The notes: a model not told the origin generated them from the sequence alone. Shown: positions 12,943 through 24,218, numbered from the stretch's first letter. The stretch is DNA of 64,000 nt from Cryptomeria japonica (GCF_030272615.1 NC_081415.1:507983373-508047372), one strand, 5' to 3'. A program made the numbers and translations.

Positions 12943-13040
12943 ATATCAAAATATGTTAAAAGATGTGACATTGTATTTTATAGTTTTAGTTTGTTAGGGC
13001 AGTTTCTAGGTAGTTAGTTTCTAGTTAGTTTTTGTTTTAA

Positions 13041-13093
13041 TGAAAGGGTACGCCCTTTCACTTTTAAAGTGAATCCTCATCTATATATAGAGG
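13041..13093 (+). promoter_or_regulatory. Stacked palindromes and TATA box, 5' LTR
   Basis: TGAAAGGG-TACG-CCCTTTCA (13041-13060) overlaps a second perfect palindrome TTCACTTT/AAAGTGAA (13057-13073). CCTCATCTATATATAGAGG follows at 13075-13093, with the TATA box in the middle. Both LTRs and the left copy keep this order. It is the best candidate for the start of the genomic transcript, about 100 bases after the U3 ORF stop. Confidence 0.6.
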
Positions 13094-14006
13094 ATTTAAA
13101 AAAAAAGAGAAATATCAGAAGTTTTTTATAGTTTTTATGGTTTCATATCAAGACAAATCTCTATGCATTTTCTTATGAACTCGTTGTTTGGAAGTACCAA
13201 GTTCATGGAGGATATGCACTGAAATCAACTGGTTTAAGTATTTTATTTTCAATATAAAGATTCAAGTGTTTTTCATTCATGATGGCATCTATCTTTTCAA
13301 TGGATTGATCAGTTCCTTAGATAAATCTATTTATATAGGTTGTTTCATTGTGCAATCTTATGTTGTTGTGATTAAGATTGATTTTCAGTTTGAATATCAG
13401 TTTGAAGGATTGGTTGGCAAACTTCAAATTGTCTTATTGGTCTTTCAAAGAAAAGTTAAATTTAGTAAGACTAACTAGATATCACATTTTATTTCAATTT
13501 ATAAGGAAGCTTTTGAGATGATGGTCTTGTTTCATTGACAAGTTGTTAAAATTGTCTCTAAGGTTAAATGTAGGATTTTTCATTTGAAATGATATGAAAC
13601 CAGTAAGGAATCAAGGCACTGGTCTTTTATTGATTTTATATATTTGAATCAAGTATTTCCAAAGCAAGTTTCATTAAGGAATCATATTTCTAATTCATAC
13701 AATCACTACTTTATAAACATTCATTTACAAGAAAGCAGTTACAATTTTCGAATAATAAGATTGAGTTCAAGAACAATTGCCATCTTGAAGTCGCCAAAGT
13801 TCTTAAATTTGCTATAGAAAAGTCTTTAACCTACAATTTTAGGTTTCAGGTATAGGTTCACTCGCCTTGGTTTAGCGAAGCCTAAAGTGCAGGGCAATTT
13901 GATTTGTCGATCATTCTCATTTGTTGGCTAGGATTGATTCAAAATTCATCAAGAAAAGTGGCAAAACTCTTTGATTTCCAATCTGTGGTTTTGGGAACCA
14001 ACAGAT

Positions 14007-14024
14007 TGGCGACTCTGCTGGGGA
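14007..14024 (+). other. Primer binding site
   Basis: TGGCGACTCTGCTGGGGA starts three bases after the LTR end. It is complementary to a tRNA 3' end terminating in CCA. From memory it is the Arg-tRNA type reported for Tat/Ogre elements; the tRNA identity was not checked. Confidence 0.8.
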
Positions 14025-14147
14025 GTTGCTAAAATAAGTTTTTTCAGAATCTTTGGTGAATAAATTTCAGACGCTACTGGGAAAAGAAACTTAGAGCACA
14101 AGAATAAGGTTTTCCTCCAAAGGGGGTGGTGACTCTACATTTAGTTC

Positions 14148-16291
14148 ATGATTAATGCTCTGTCATGTAAGAGGGTAAGGAAGAACCCTAGGCACTTATC
14201 ATTAGAATTTATGTGGGGACGAAGATCTCTGCACAATACACAAGATAAGCATATTGAATTGAGTCCTAAGAAAAGACCAAATAGAAAGAAAGATCAAACA
14301 TTAGAGATGATATTTGCAGGTTTTAAAAGTCTCCCTAGTAGGGAAAGGGGAAACTTAAATGAAAATGAGGATCCTACATCAAGCCATCACAGTCCTAAAA
14401 GTAATGATGAAAATCTTAATCTATTTTCTCAAATAAGCATGGAGAATTATGATTGGCATCATGAGATGAATTATGAGAGACCAGATAAAGGAGAAGAGGA
14501 TCTCCAGTGGGATGCCCTTATTCCCAAAATGGCTAGCATGGGCTCAAATGAGGACAAAATGGCTAGGGCCCTTAGAAGTTAACCAGATGAAATATTAGAT
14601 AAATTGGAAATAAAGAGAGATACACTCATTTCCCTGAAAGAAAAGGCAACTATGAGTGAAGCATCAAGAAATTAGAGGGCATGGCATGAGGAAGTTGGAA
14701 GAGAAAGGGGGTCGAGGGATGACAGAATTCCTAGATACAACCCCCCTCACAAAAAGAATATAGAACAAGTATTAAATAGGAATAATTTCAATCCATTATT
14801 TGAACCTTAAAATGGAGAAAGAAATAGAAACAGTGACAACGGGAGTGACGGGAATGACCATTGGAGGGAACCAAATTGTGGAAGGATTCAAAATCAAAGA
14901 AATCCAAGACAACAACATAACGGTGATAGGGATCAGAACAATAGAGGGGAAAATGGTGGAAATGGAAATCATGGGAATTATAATCTTGGGTATAGGGCAC
15001 CTATGACTATTAAAAGATATAGGTAGTCGGATTTTAGTGGAATAATAGGATACCCAAACCCCATTCAAAACGAGTTGAGGACTGCTATTCCAAAGTTTAT
15101 GGGAAGTGGGGTAGAATCGGCTGAACAACATGTGATAAATTTCAAGAATACCATTGAATAATTTGAAGTTCCCTATGAAGATGTGTTCATGAAATTATTC
15201 ATGCAATCCTTGACTGAAGATGTTGGTAAATGGTACAGAAGTTTAACGGATGGATCAATTGTTAATTGGCAGGATTTTGTGACATAATTCATTGAAGAGT
15301 TTGGGGATCATAATAACACATCATTTGCTTCTCATGAATTAAATAGTATCAAAAAGAACTTTAATGAATCAGTGGTAGAATTTAATAAAAGATTTAATAA
15401 ATTATTGAACAGAATACCAAGAGATGTGAGACCACCTGTGACTCCTTCCTAATTGATTTTTACTTAAGTGCATTTGATAGTAAGACTCATTATGAGATCA
15501 GGTCACACAAGCCTACAACATTGCAACAAGGTTTTAAAATTGTCGCAACTATTGAAAACAATAGGAAAGCTTCTAGTAGACTAAATTAGAGAGATGATGT
15601 AAAATTGTATAATCCTATGACTCCAAAAATAGATGATTTCAAAGAAATAATGGATATGCTCAAAGATATGAAAGGAAGACATAATAGAAATGACAAGCCA
15701 CCAAGATATAAAAATGATAGGCCATCAAATTATAAAAATGATAGGCCTAGACTCCATGATATGCCATACAATACTAATTGGAAGGATGGTAAGCCTGAAA
15801 GGCCAAATCAAAATAAGGAGACTCCTGATCCATTGAAGAAAGTTAATCATTTGGTAGAAGATTACCCATGGTGTGAAATTTGTAGGTTGCCTCATGCACC
15901 TGAACCGTGTGTGATTGCTCAAAGTTTATTAGAAGATGAAAGCCAAGATGAAGATCAGCGACCCATGAAAAATGTGCTTTCCTCTAAGCCATTTTGGGGC
16001 AGAGATGATTATAGTTCATCAGAAGAAAAATATGTACCAAATGTATGTCTGAGAAGGATAAATCAAAATAGCAGTATGCAACAAGTATTATCAGATGAAG
16101 AGGAACCACCCTTGCTGAGAATTTTTTTCCTAATAGATGAAGAGAAGAAGGCTTATACAATAGTAGCAGTAGCACAGGCTAAGAGTAATTATCAATTGAG
16201 AACCCGAACAATAAATGAAGATCAAGGAAATCCAGCAGGGATGTTTGCAAAAATACCAAAGCAGAGTGATAATAAAGATGACAATCTATAA
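14148..16291 (+). pseudogene. gag: gag of the family B element
   Basis: Gag forms the virus-like particle. An N-terminal part is open at 14148-14582. The capsid-type region is at 15060-15450 (KFMGSGVESAEQHV, EDVFMKLFMQSLTEDVGKWYRSL, IEEFGDHNN, HELNSIKKNFNE), matching the Retrotrans_gag pattern and broken by a few stops. The C-terminal part is open at 15605-16291 and carries CEICRLPHAPEPC, a zinc-knuckle variant with CX2CX3HX4C spacing instead of the usual CX2CX4HX4C. One frameshift separates the N-terminal part from the rest. From 15605 on, the frame is the same as that of protease, RNase H and RT, so the ancestor probably had one gag-pol frame. Confidence 0.82.
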
Positions 16292-16600
16292 AAGGGGAAT
16301 GAGAGGATATCAAAACAAAATGAATAGGTAGAACTTCCAAAGCTAACAAAACTTGTTGATAAGAAGACAACCGGTAAGCAAGTTTCAAGTTGTAATTCTT
16401 TTATGTCCCAAGCTCTGTCTCAGGTGAAAATTTCCCTCCCTTTACTTGAGATTATGAAATTCCCTAATTATAGAGATGAAATAGTAAAAATAATATCTAA
16501 TGTGGGTAAAATCAGTCAAGAGAACCCTAAGCAATGATAAATTGCTGAGAATCCACCAGTGGTTTATCTAGGTACTTCTTTGGTTAAGAATCTAAACTAG

Positions 16601-17098
16601 ATGGACCCATTTTATCTAACATTGTTGATTAATAACAAGCTTGTCAAGAATTGCATCATTTATTTACGGGCAACAATAAATATTATGTTGTTTGATGTTA
16701 TGAAGGAATTGGGAATGAATGTTGACACCCCATACGAGCAATGTTATGCTATGGACAATAGATCGGTACCTGTGGTGGGAATCATGAAAGATGTGGAATT
16801 CAAATTTCTAGCGTGCCCTGATGCATCTTACAAAACTGATATCACAGTGGTGGAGGTGCCTCCAAGTTATGGGATGCTTTTATCCAAACAATGGTCTAAT
16901 TTGGTGGGTGGACATGTGCAATTGGATTTATCATATGCAACCATCCTAGTAAATGGCATAGAGGTTAGGATTGATAGAGAACCTAGGTCATCATACATCA
17001 TGGAGGATGTGGACCTAGCTCAGATGACATGTTTTTTTCATAGGAACATGGATAATTTTCACATAAGTATAGTTAAACCTACCATGTCAAATACATAA
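16601..17098 (+). pseudogene. Retropepsin-like protease of the family B element, active site lost
   Basis: It lies between gag and RT, in the pol frame, with the expected flap-to-core pattern (KNCIIY..ATINIML, then VVEVPPSYGMLLSKQWSN.. and GHVQLDLSYATI). Where Tat-type proteases carry DSGAT or DSGAS, this copy reads YLRATINIM, so the catalytic Asp is gone. The frame ends in TAA at 17096, probably from CAA, and continues without shift into the RNase H. About 165 residues are visible. Confidence 0.7.
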
Positions 17099-17131
17099 CA
17101 AATTGAAATACATGCTAAAGAAAATAAAAAC

Positions 17132-17525
17132 ATGATATGGCAAATATATTTTGATGGGGCATGTAACAAAGATAGAAATGGGGTTGGAGTTGTGTTTATA
17201 TCTCCTAACGAAAATTCTTTTAAATACTCATTCCTTTTAGCATTTGAATGCACAAATAACATAGTGGAGTATGAAGCTCTCTTATTAGGACTCAGAATTC
17301 CAAACGCGCATGGGATAAAAATGCTGACACTTTTTGGTGATTTGGAGCTAATTATATCTCAAGTTAAAAATAAATTTGCCACTAAGAATTCAAAATTGAC
17401 ATGTTACATGAATGAAATTTGGAATTCCATAGAATTTTTTGATGCTTTTGTGATAAATTGGACATAAAGATCAAAGAAATTCTTAGCAGATTTCATGGCT
17501 AACCTCACAATCAGGCACAATGACA
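17132..17525 (+). pseudogene. Additional (archaeal-type) RNase H placed upstream of RT
   Basis: RNase H degrades the RNA of the RNA-DNA hybrid. The sequence shows YFDGAC, GVGVVFISP, NIVEYEALLLGL and LFGDLELIISQV, providing Asp, Glu and Asp in RNase H order. After a TAA at 17465 the same frame continues with RSKKFLADFMANLT, containing the last conserved Asp. This is not the RNase H that normally follows RT: RT starts downstream in the same frame. Tat-lineage elements are known to carry a second RNase H. Its position between protease and RT is directly visible here. Confidence 0.8.
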
Positions 17526-17638
17526 TCCCTTTTGATGAAATAACTCAAGTGGAAATCAAAACGAGGCCAGTAGTACCAAATAACATAAAAACTGGCAAGT
17601 TTATGATGATGATCATGATTTATTGAAAATTCTCATAT

Positions 17639-18715
17639 GTGGATCAATATGAGGGTCAACAAATTGATTTGACTGCCTATGTAGAAAATCAAAATGGTAA
17701 AGACACTTTGTTTGGGAAAGAGATTTTGCAACTAAAATCAAATAAGATTCCAAAAGGGTTGGTGGCATTGGAAAGAATTTTTGATAATCAGGATAGAGTT
17801 GATCTGAAATCTAGCCCTGTAACACAGGAGGATGTTGAGAAGATCAATCTTGGAAGTGAACACAATCCTAGAGAGGTGTTTATTGGGAAAAGACTTACCC
17901 CAAAAATCAGAACGATCTTGATAAATTTATTAAGAAAAAACAGACATGTTTTTGCATGGTCATATGATGACCTTAAAACATATAGAGAAGATCTCTTTCA
18001 ACATGAAATTCCTCAAAAGCCATATGTGAAACCTTTTAGACAAAGACAAAGGCCCATAAATCCAACACTAGCTCCAAAGATGAAGGAAGAATTCATGAAA
18101 ATGAGGAATGTGGGGATTATAAAACCAATCAGACACTCAACGTGGGTGTCCAACTTGGTACCTGTTAGAAAGAAGAATGATGATATAAGACTTTGTGTGG
18201 ATTTTAGGAATCTGAATGTATCTTCATTAAAGGACAATTATGCTTTGCCTAACATGGAAGCTTTGTTACAGAAAGTTATAGGAAATGAATTTCTCTCCAT
18301 GATGGATGGATTCTCAAGGTATAATCAAGTGAGGGTCAAGGAAATAGAGCAATACAAAACTGCCTTTACAACACCTTGGGGACATATGTCTATGCTAGAA
18401 TGCCTTTCAGACTCGCTAGAATGCAGGAGCTACTTTCCAGAGAGCTATGGATGTGAAATTTGAAGGTTTGATTGATTACATCCTATGTGTTTATCAAGAT
18501 GACTTGACAACTTATTGAAAGAAAGAAGAAGAGAATTACAATGGTTTAGAGAAGATCTTCATAAGGGTACTAGAATATGGTGTTTCTCTTATCCCAAAAA
18601 AGTGTCATTTTGGAGTGACAGAAGGAAAATTGTTAGGATGTATTGTATCAAAGGAAGGTGTTAGAATTGATCCTGAAAGGATAGCTGCTATAGATAAAAT
18701 TGCCTCTGAACAATC
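17639..18715 (+). pseudogene. Reverse transcriptase of the family B element, Tat type
   Basis: Tat-type leader and fingers are intact in one frame to about 18400: KINLGSEHNPREVFIGKRLTP, HVFAWSYDDLKTY, WVSNLVPVRKKNDDIRLCVDFRNLN, NYALPNMEALL and MDGFSRYNQV, then TAFTTPWG. A frameshift near 18390 moves the palm into another frame, where the catalytic YQDD is readable (VYQDDL near 18490), followed by the thumb (KKCHFGVTEGKLLG, GVRIDPERIAAI). The protein then stops abruptly at about 18715. The RT-associated RNase H and the integrase core are missing. Confidence 0.88.
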
Positions 18716-19089
18716 TGCTCCTGATATATAAATTTATGACGCAAGAGTAGTTAGAGGATGTAAATTTCATGGAGGATAGGCTGGATCAGTTAGCAGAATT
18801 GGATGAGTATAGAAGAGAAGCTCAGAAGCAGAACATCAGAAAGCAGCAGCAGATCAAATTATTGCATGATAAGAAGGCACCTGATATAACTTTTAGAGAG
18901 GGAGATTGGGTATTAAAGTGGAATGCTAAGGATCAAGACAAAGGGAAACATGGAAAGTTTGAAGCACTTTGGCTAGGCCCTTATGCCATTGTGGAAAAAG
19001 GAGGAGAAAATTCATACATTTTACAGAATACTAATGGGGAGATTCAGAAATTCCCTGCCCATGGGAAATATCTCAAGCATTTTTTCTAA
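18716..19089 (+). pseudogene. C-terminal end of integrase after an internal deletion
   Basis: Directly after the RT thumb the sequence becomes integrase C-terminus: MEDRLDQLAELDEYRREA, REGDWVLKWNAKD, KHGKFEALWLGPYAIV and a final GKYLKHFF before the stop at 19087. RNase H, the zinc finger and the DDE core are absent, so roughly 2 kb was deleted, with the junction near 18715-18740. The motif style (FEALWLGPY) differs from the host integrase (FSPNWLGPY), so the two Tat-like elements are different families. Confidence 0.78.
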
Positions 19090-20225
19090 TAAGTGAAACA
19101 AGGAATAGTTCTTTGTACATATTAATTAGGGCTGTTTTGTTTTTTGTTTCCTATTTTTTTTATCTTTGTAGTTTTTAGTAGATAGTTGGTATGCTTTCCA
19201 GAGCTAACTAGGATCTCGCTATGTTCATAAAGAAACATACGTCCCCAGAAAGAGCCACTATTGGCACATAATTTTTTGAATTATTTATGCTATTGAGATA
19301 GTATTTGCTTATGTTTTAAACAAGTATTTTTATCATAAGAATAGTTACTGCTGAAATTTTATGTGCAGGAGTAATCCTACAACATCAATTCCCATCCATA
19401 TGTGATCTGTCTCTAGAAAGTCAACCATCAGTCGAGCAATTAGGGGGTGGCACTGAGTAAAGATAAGGCTTTCACTTTCACAAATTTATCCAAAGAGGAA
19501 AGATCTATGTGATATCTTAGAGGTTGAGCTTGTGTGAGGTTTTGTTTTGTTTATATGTAAAAAATCATAAACATGTGTTTTTCATTAAGGGGAGCATATT
19601 TTATAAGCATATCAAACCATTGGTGTATCCTACCCCAAAGAAAGCACCCTAGAAAATTCAAAGGTTATCGGGAAGTGATTAACTATAGTTAAAAGGGGAT
19701 AGGAGTTATCCCGATGATAGACACATCGGGAGGATATACATCGACTGAGTAATTACTAAAGTATCATCGATTGAGTAATTACTAAAGTTATCCTGATAGG
19801 AAGAGAAACATTAGTCATCGACATAACTTAAAGAGATCGGGATGTATCATTTCAAGATATCTGGATGCCCGATGGAAATAGTAAAGTAGGAGGTTCATCG
19901 GGGAAAAAGTAACTATCGACAGAGGTTGTTCAAGGTTATGCGGATATCCGATGGAGGCATCGGGAAGACACACGTCGATAAAAAACAAAGTGAATTAAGG
20001 AATGAAATATTGCCGATGGTGCCAAGGGATCAATTCATCAAGAAAGCATATATCAATGAGTCATTACAGATGCAATTCAAAACTGAAACCAAAGCATCAC
20101 GTATTTAATGCTTGCAATTGAGTAGATTGATGGCTCACACAAGGAAAATTAAGAACCAAATGCAGGTTGTGTCTTAGTAAAAAACACACAAGGTGAGAAT
20201 TGTTGCTCATAGTTATTCACGCATC

Positions 20226-23170
20226 ATGGAGGCTTCGAGTTTATCAGGAAGAAAGAGGAGTTCTAAGGTCTCTGAATCCATGTCTAAAAAATCCAAAACA
20301 AAGGAAGTCCCTCTTGCACGGAAGCTAAATCTAGATATTATTGATCAATTGCAGTCTCCAGGTCCAAAATCAAGGAAGTTGAAATAACATTTGCCTAGAA
20401 AAGACCAGCTTGAAGACAGGTATAAAGGGGTTGGAGACGTGTGGACAAAGGTGAGAGGTTATGAACTCATCCTATTTCATTTTCTGAAAAAGGACAGAGA
20501 AGTACCAATTTGTAACTCGTGGATAACCAACTTAGGTAAACTGGTTGTTCCAAATGTTTTCGTAAATATCAGACTGATGGAAGTCTTGGTCAAAAACTAT
20601 AATTTTGTGAAGAGATGCATTTAGTTTCCAAATGGTGAGGTGTTTATTAGATTTAGTCATGGCACCATAGATGAAGTTTTTATCTTAGACCATAACCCTG
20701 ATGTACCCCTGTCATTTGAAGAACTATAGGAGGAATTTATTAAAATGGATACTACTTATAAAGGGTGGAACTTAGCCTTCCACAGGGTTGAGAAGGGCAT
20801 TCTAACCGAAGAGGATGGTCCCCCATTCAACATGGATATTTTCAGACACTACTTACAATAAACCTATATGTCATGCACATAGGTTGGAGGTATAGAGGTC
20901 TCTGATGTAGCTAATATTGGGCCGCTGGTGTTAGCAGCAAATGTACAAATGTATGAGCCGAGACCCTTTGATTATGCAACTTATCTTGTAGAAAAATTAC
21001 ATGAAGGTTTCTTGAACCTCAGAGATAATAGGGAGCCCACTTTCAAGTTTTACTCATTGTTAATGCATTTGATTTGATTTTATGGAAGATTTTGGGGTAT
21101 GTGGCCAATGAGTTTAAAATTTAATGCAGTGGACAAAGAAGGTAAAGAACAACCAGTGCATATGTGGACATCAGTTTGGGACTCATGATATGTGAAATCA
21201 AACTGCATTAAGTTTGAAGAGCTAATAGTAAAGCCATTATACCAGATGTATGGTGTCCCATGTGAAGGATCTATTTCCACTAAACTTAAAAGATTTCCGA
21301 GACTTGTTGTTTTTTATGAGAGAGGTATTGTCAATCACAATTGGGGTGATTGGTTTGTTCACAAGGATTTTACTTGCTTCAGGATTTATGGTTTTGAAGG
21401 AACCCCATATGTGTTGCCAAAATTTGTACCAAACAGAATTGATTATCTGGAGATTGTGAGATAGTTAAGTGTTTCGAATGCCAAACATTATGGAGATATG
21501 TGTAAGTAGACTTTCCTATCAGGGACTCTTAGTTTTGGGGATTTTACAATTGTGTCAACAAAGGCTTATGAAGCCATTGATAGGAAATTGATTGAAGAGT
21601 ACAATTTGTTCAAATGCACTGCTAGGGTCAATTATGACCTTGAAGGATATATTCATAATTGCAAGAAAATTCAAAATCTAGGAGATTATCTTCATGTTTA
21701 CTTGAAAGCAGAGGATATGTTTAAAAACATGGAGGAGGAAGAGGTCCAGATGGCCATTGATGAATTAAACAATAAATTGGAAGAAAAAAAAAAGAGATTG
21801 CAAGAAATTGAAACTGAAGAAGAAGAGAGTGAAGGTGAGTCAAAAGAGGTTGAGATAATATTTAGGCATCAAGCACCAGACACACTAGAAGAGCCTGATT
21901 TACAAGAGAAAATTGTTGCCAGGTTAAACATTCATAATGATGCTAGATACGATGAGTATTATGCCTTTGTGTCTGATGATGTTTTTATTAAGTCAAAGGA
22001 GTTTAAATCCTTTTTATATAATTTTAAAGGTAAAAAATTGAGAGACTCTACCCCAAATATAACCCCTGAAAAGGAATTAGAATTGTTGGGGAAACTAAAG
22101 GAAGAAATCAGTGTAGAATTGACCACTATAACTCCTCAAAGGGGAAGACAACTTCTTGGTGAGTCAGGCATCATCATCTTTCCAGGATGGGATATGAATG
22201 CATCATTTATTTTTGATAGCATATTACATTCTGAGAATAAGGATTTTAAATTGGATATCTAGGGAGTAAATAATGTGTATATTGGCTCTAGATTTGACCA
22301 AAATGAAGAGGCTTTTCTTTTATGGGCTCTTTACCCTCCAAATAAGAGGCCTAAAATCATTGATGTGGATAAATATTTTGGTCACATGATGAAATTTAAA
22401 GTTGGTGAAGTGGATCCCATTGTTACTGCTGACATGGGTATTTATATTTAAAAATTTAATAAAGCAAATTGGTAAAAGTAATCAAAGAAAGAGATCAGTA
22501 CAAGGGATTATATGAAGAATTGCTAAAAAGAGGAGGATAGCCTATGCCATAAATCCATGATGGGTCTCAATGGAAAAAGAAATGTGAGGAAGTGCAACTG
22601 GAAAATAAAAGTTGAAAAGGCAAATGCAAAGTGTGAGGGCTGACACAACCTCTATTTTATTGACTAAGAGATTTGAAAAATTGCAGGGTTTCCTCGAAGA
22701 TCTGGGTTGTTTATCAAAAGAATATGGATAATGCAATATCTCACAACCAGATTTATAACAGACTAGGAAATCTGTTGCATGATAAGACAATGGCTAATAT
22801 AGATGTTGAAGTTATTAAAGTGATACAAAAGTTGTTGAAAAAACATGAAGACTTTGACATAGAATTGCAAAATGAATTTAATGAATGTAAGGAAATAGTA
22901 TAGCATGGTTTTCCAGAAATTGAAGATCAGAATGGACAGATTAAGGATAAGGATAAATGAATTGTAGAGTACCAAAGTCTTCTGAGTGCTTCCCTCAACA
23001 TTGCCTGGTGTGATGGAATTGACATGACAGAGACAATCGAGTAGATGAAAAACTTTGTCACTCTGGAGATTGTGGTCAGAGATATTATCTACGATGCAGA
23101 TACTTGCAAATTAGAGGGATATTTGAAACACATTCAGAAGTGTGATCAGATGCTTGGAGACCAGCCATAG
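20226..23170 (+). pseudogene. U3-encoded ORF of family B, copy 3 (best preserved; function unknown)
   Basis: From ATG 20226 the frame runs without a shift to about 22465, broken only by stops (for example TAA 20385, TAG 20622, TAG 22260), many explainable as C-to-T changes at CAA or CAG. A one-base deletion near 22465 shifts the remainder, and the end TAG at 23168 is conserved. The product is about 980 residues. Residues 7-30 are basic and NLS-like (SGRKRSS, KKSK). About 370-390 holds NHNWGDWFVHKDF. About 511-545 is a Glu/Lys-rich coiled-coil-like stretch. About 650-720 holds FPGWDM and YPPNKRPKIIDVDK. The C-terminal part is helical, with no zinc finger, DDE or RT motif. It is unlike any family I recognise. 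Confidence 0.82.
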
Positions 23171-23253
23171 ATATCAAAAGATGTTCAAAGATGTGACTTT
23201 TTATTTTATAGTTTTAGTTTGTTAGGTTAGTTTCTAGTTAGTTTTTGTTTTAA

Positions 23254-23306
23254 TGAAAGGGTATGCCCTTTCACTTTTAAAGTGAATCCTCATCTATATA
23301 GAGAGG
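23254..23306 (+). promoter_or_regulatory. Hairpin and TATA module, 3' LTR
   Basis: TGAAAGGG-TATG-CCCTTTCA (23254-23273), then the CACTTTTAAAGTG palindrome and CATCTATATAGAGAGG, equivalent to 13041-13093. In the 3' LTR it would mark the U3/R border. Confidence 0.55.
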
Positions 23307-24218
23307 ATTTTAAAAAAAAAGACAGATATCGAAAGTTTTTTTATAGTTTTTATGGTTTCATATCAAGACAAATCTCTATGCATTTTCTTATGAACTCGTT
23401 GTTTGGAAGTACCAAGTTGATGGAGGATATGCACCGAAATCAACTGGTTTAAGTATTTTATTTTCAATATAAAGATTCAAGTGTTTTTCATTCATGATGG
23501 CATCTATCTTTTCAGTGGATTGATCAGTTCCTTAGATAAATCTATTTACATAGTTGTTTCATTGTGCAATCTTATGTTGTTGTGATTAAGATTGATTTTT
23601 CAGTTTGATTATCAATTTGAAGGATTGGTTGGCAAACTTCAAATTGTCTTATTGGTCTTTCAAAGAAAAGTTAAATTCAGTAAGACTAACTGGATATCAC
23701 ATTTTAATTGCAATTCATAAGGTAGCCTTTGAGATGATGGTCTTGTTTCATTAACAAGTTGTTAAAACTGTCTAGAAGGTTAAGGTAGGATTTTTTATTT
23801 GAAATGATATGAAACCAGTAAGGAATCAAGGCACTGGTCTTTTATTGATTTTATATATTTGAATCAAGTATTTCCAAAGCAAGATTCATTGAGGAATCAT
23901 ATTTCTAATTCATACAATCACTACTTTATAAACATTCATTTACAAGCAAGCAGTTATAGTTTTCAAATAATAAGATTGAGTTCAAGAACAATTGCCATCT
24001 TGAAGTCACCAAACTTCTTAAATTTGCTATAGAAAAGTCTTTAACTTGCAATTTTAGGTTTCAGGTATAGGTTCGCCCGCCTTGGTTTAGCGAAGCCTAA
24101 AGTGCGGGGGAATTTGATCTGTCGATCATTCCCATTTGTTGGCCAGGATTGATTCGGAAGTCATCAAGAGAAGTGGTAAAACTCTTTGATTTCTAATTTG
24201 TGGTTTTGGGAACCAACA

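Larger units (their letters stand above)
6050..14003 (+). mobile_element. 5' LTR of the family B element, enlarged by two insertions
   Basis: It begins TGTTGGCACATAA and ends GGGAACCAACA just before the PBS, giving six-base inverted ends TGTTGG/CCAACA. It matches the 3' LTR throughout except for an unclassified insertion at about 6668-8188 and a solo copia-type LTR at 10379-11824. It contains the U3 ORF (8552-12942), two stacked palindromes and a TATA box (13041-13093), and an R/U5 part of roughly 0.9 kb. The first 200 bases differ from the 3' LTR at only a handful of positions. Confidence 0.88.
6050..24218 (+). mobile_element. Complete family B Ty3/gypsy element (Tat-type pol, giant LTRs)
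   Basis: The 5' LTR starts TGTTGG at 6050 and ends CCAACA at 14003. A PBS follows at 14007. The internal region encodes gag, protease, an extra RNase H, RT and the end of integrase. The 3' LTR runs 19259-24218 and ends CCAACA. CTAGT at 6045-6049 and again at 24219-24223 is a perfect 5-bp target duplication. The internal region is only 5.25 kb because the RT thumb-to-integrase stretch is missing around 18715. The 5' LTR is about 3 kb longer than the 3' LTR because of two insertions. This is the youngest layer of the nest on the left except for the insertions in its LTR. Confidence 0.88.
19259..24218 (+). mobile_element. 3' LTR of the family B element, 4.96 kb
   Basis: It starts TATTGGCACATAA (one change from TGTTGG) at 19259 and ends CCAACA at 24218, followed by the target duplication. 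It contains no large insertion and so shows the normal LTR: about 970 bases of leader with many ATCGG/CCGAT motifs, a reading frame of about 980 codons (20226-23170), the palindrome/TATA module (23254-23306), then about 0.9 kb of R/U5. No classical polypurine tract precedes it; only CAGAAAGAG is purine-rich. Confidence 0.87.

Noticed and set aside
19926-20108. 60-codon frame before the LTR ORF
   Set aside because: It is not maintained in the 5' LTR, where the same stretch has gaps.
6245-24218. Alternative LTR start at TGAGTAAAG (6245) after a polypurine-like tract
   Set aside because: It would leave 195 bases of shared sequence outside the LTRs at both ends, gives only TG/CA ends, and loses the CTAGT duplication and the TGTTGG/CCAACA match.
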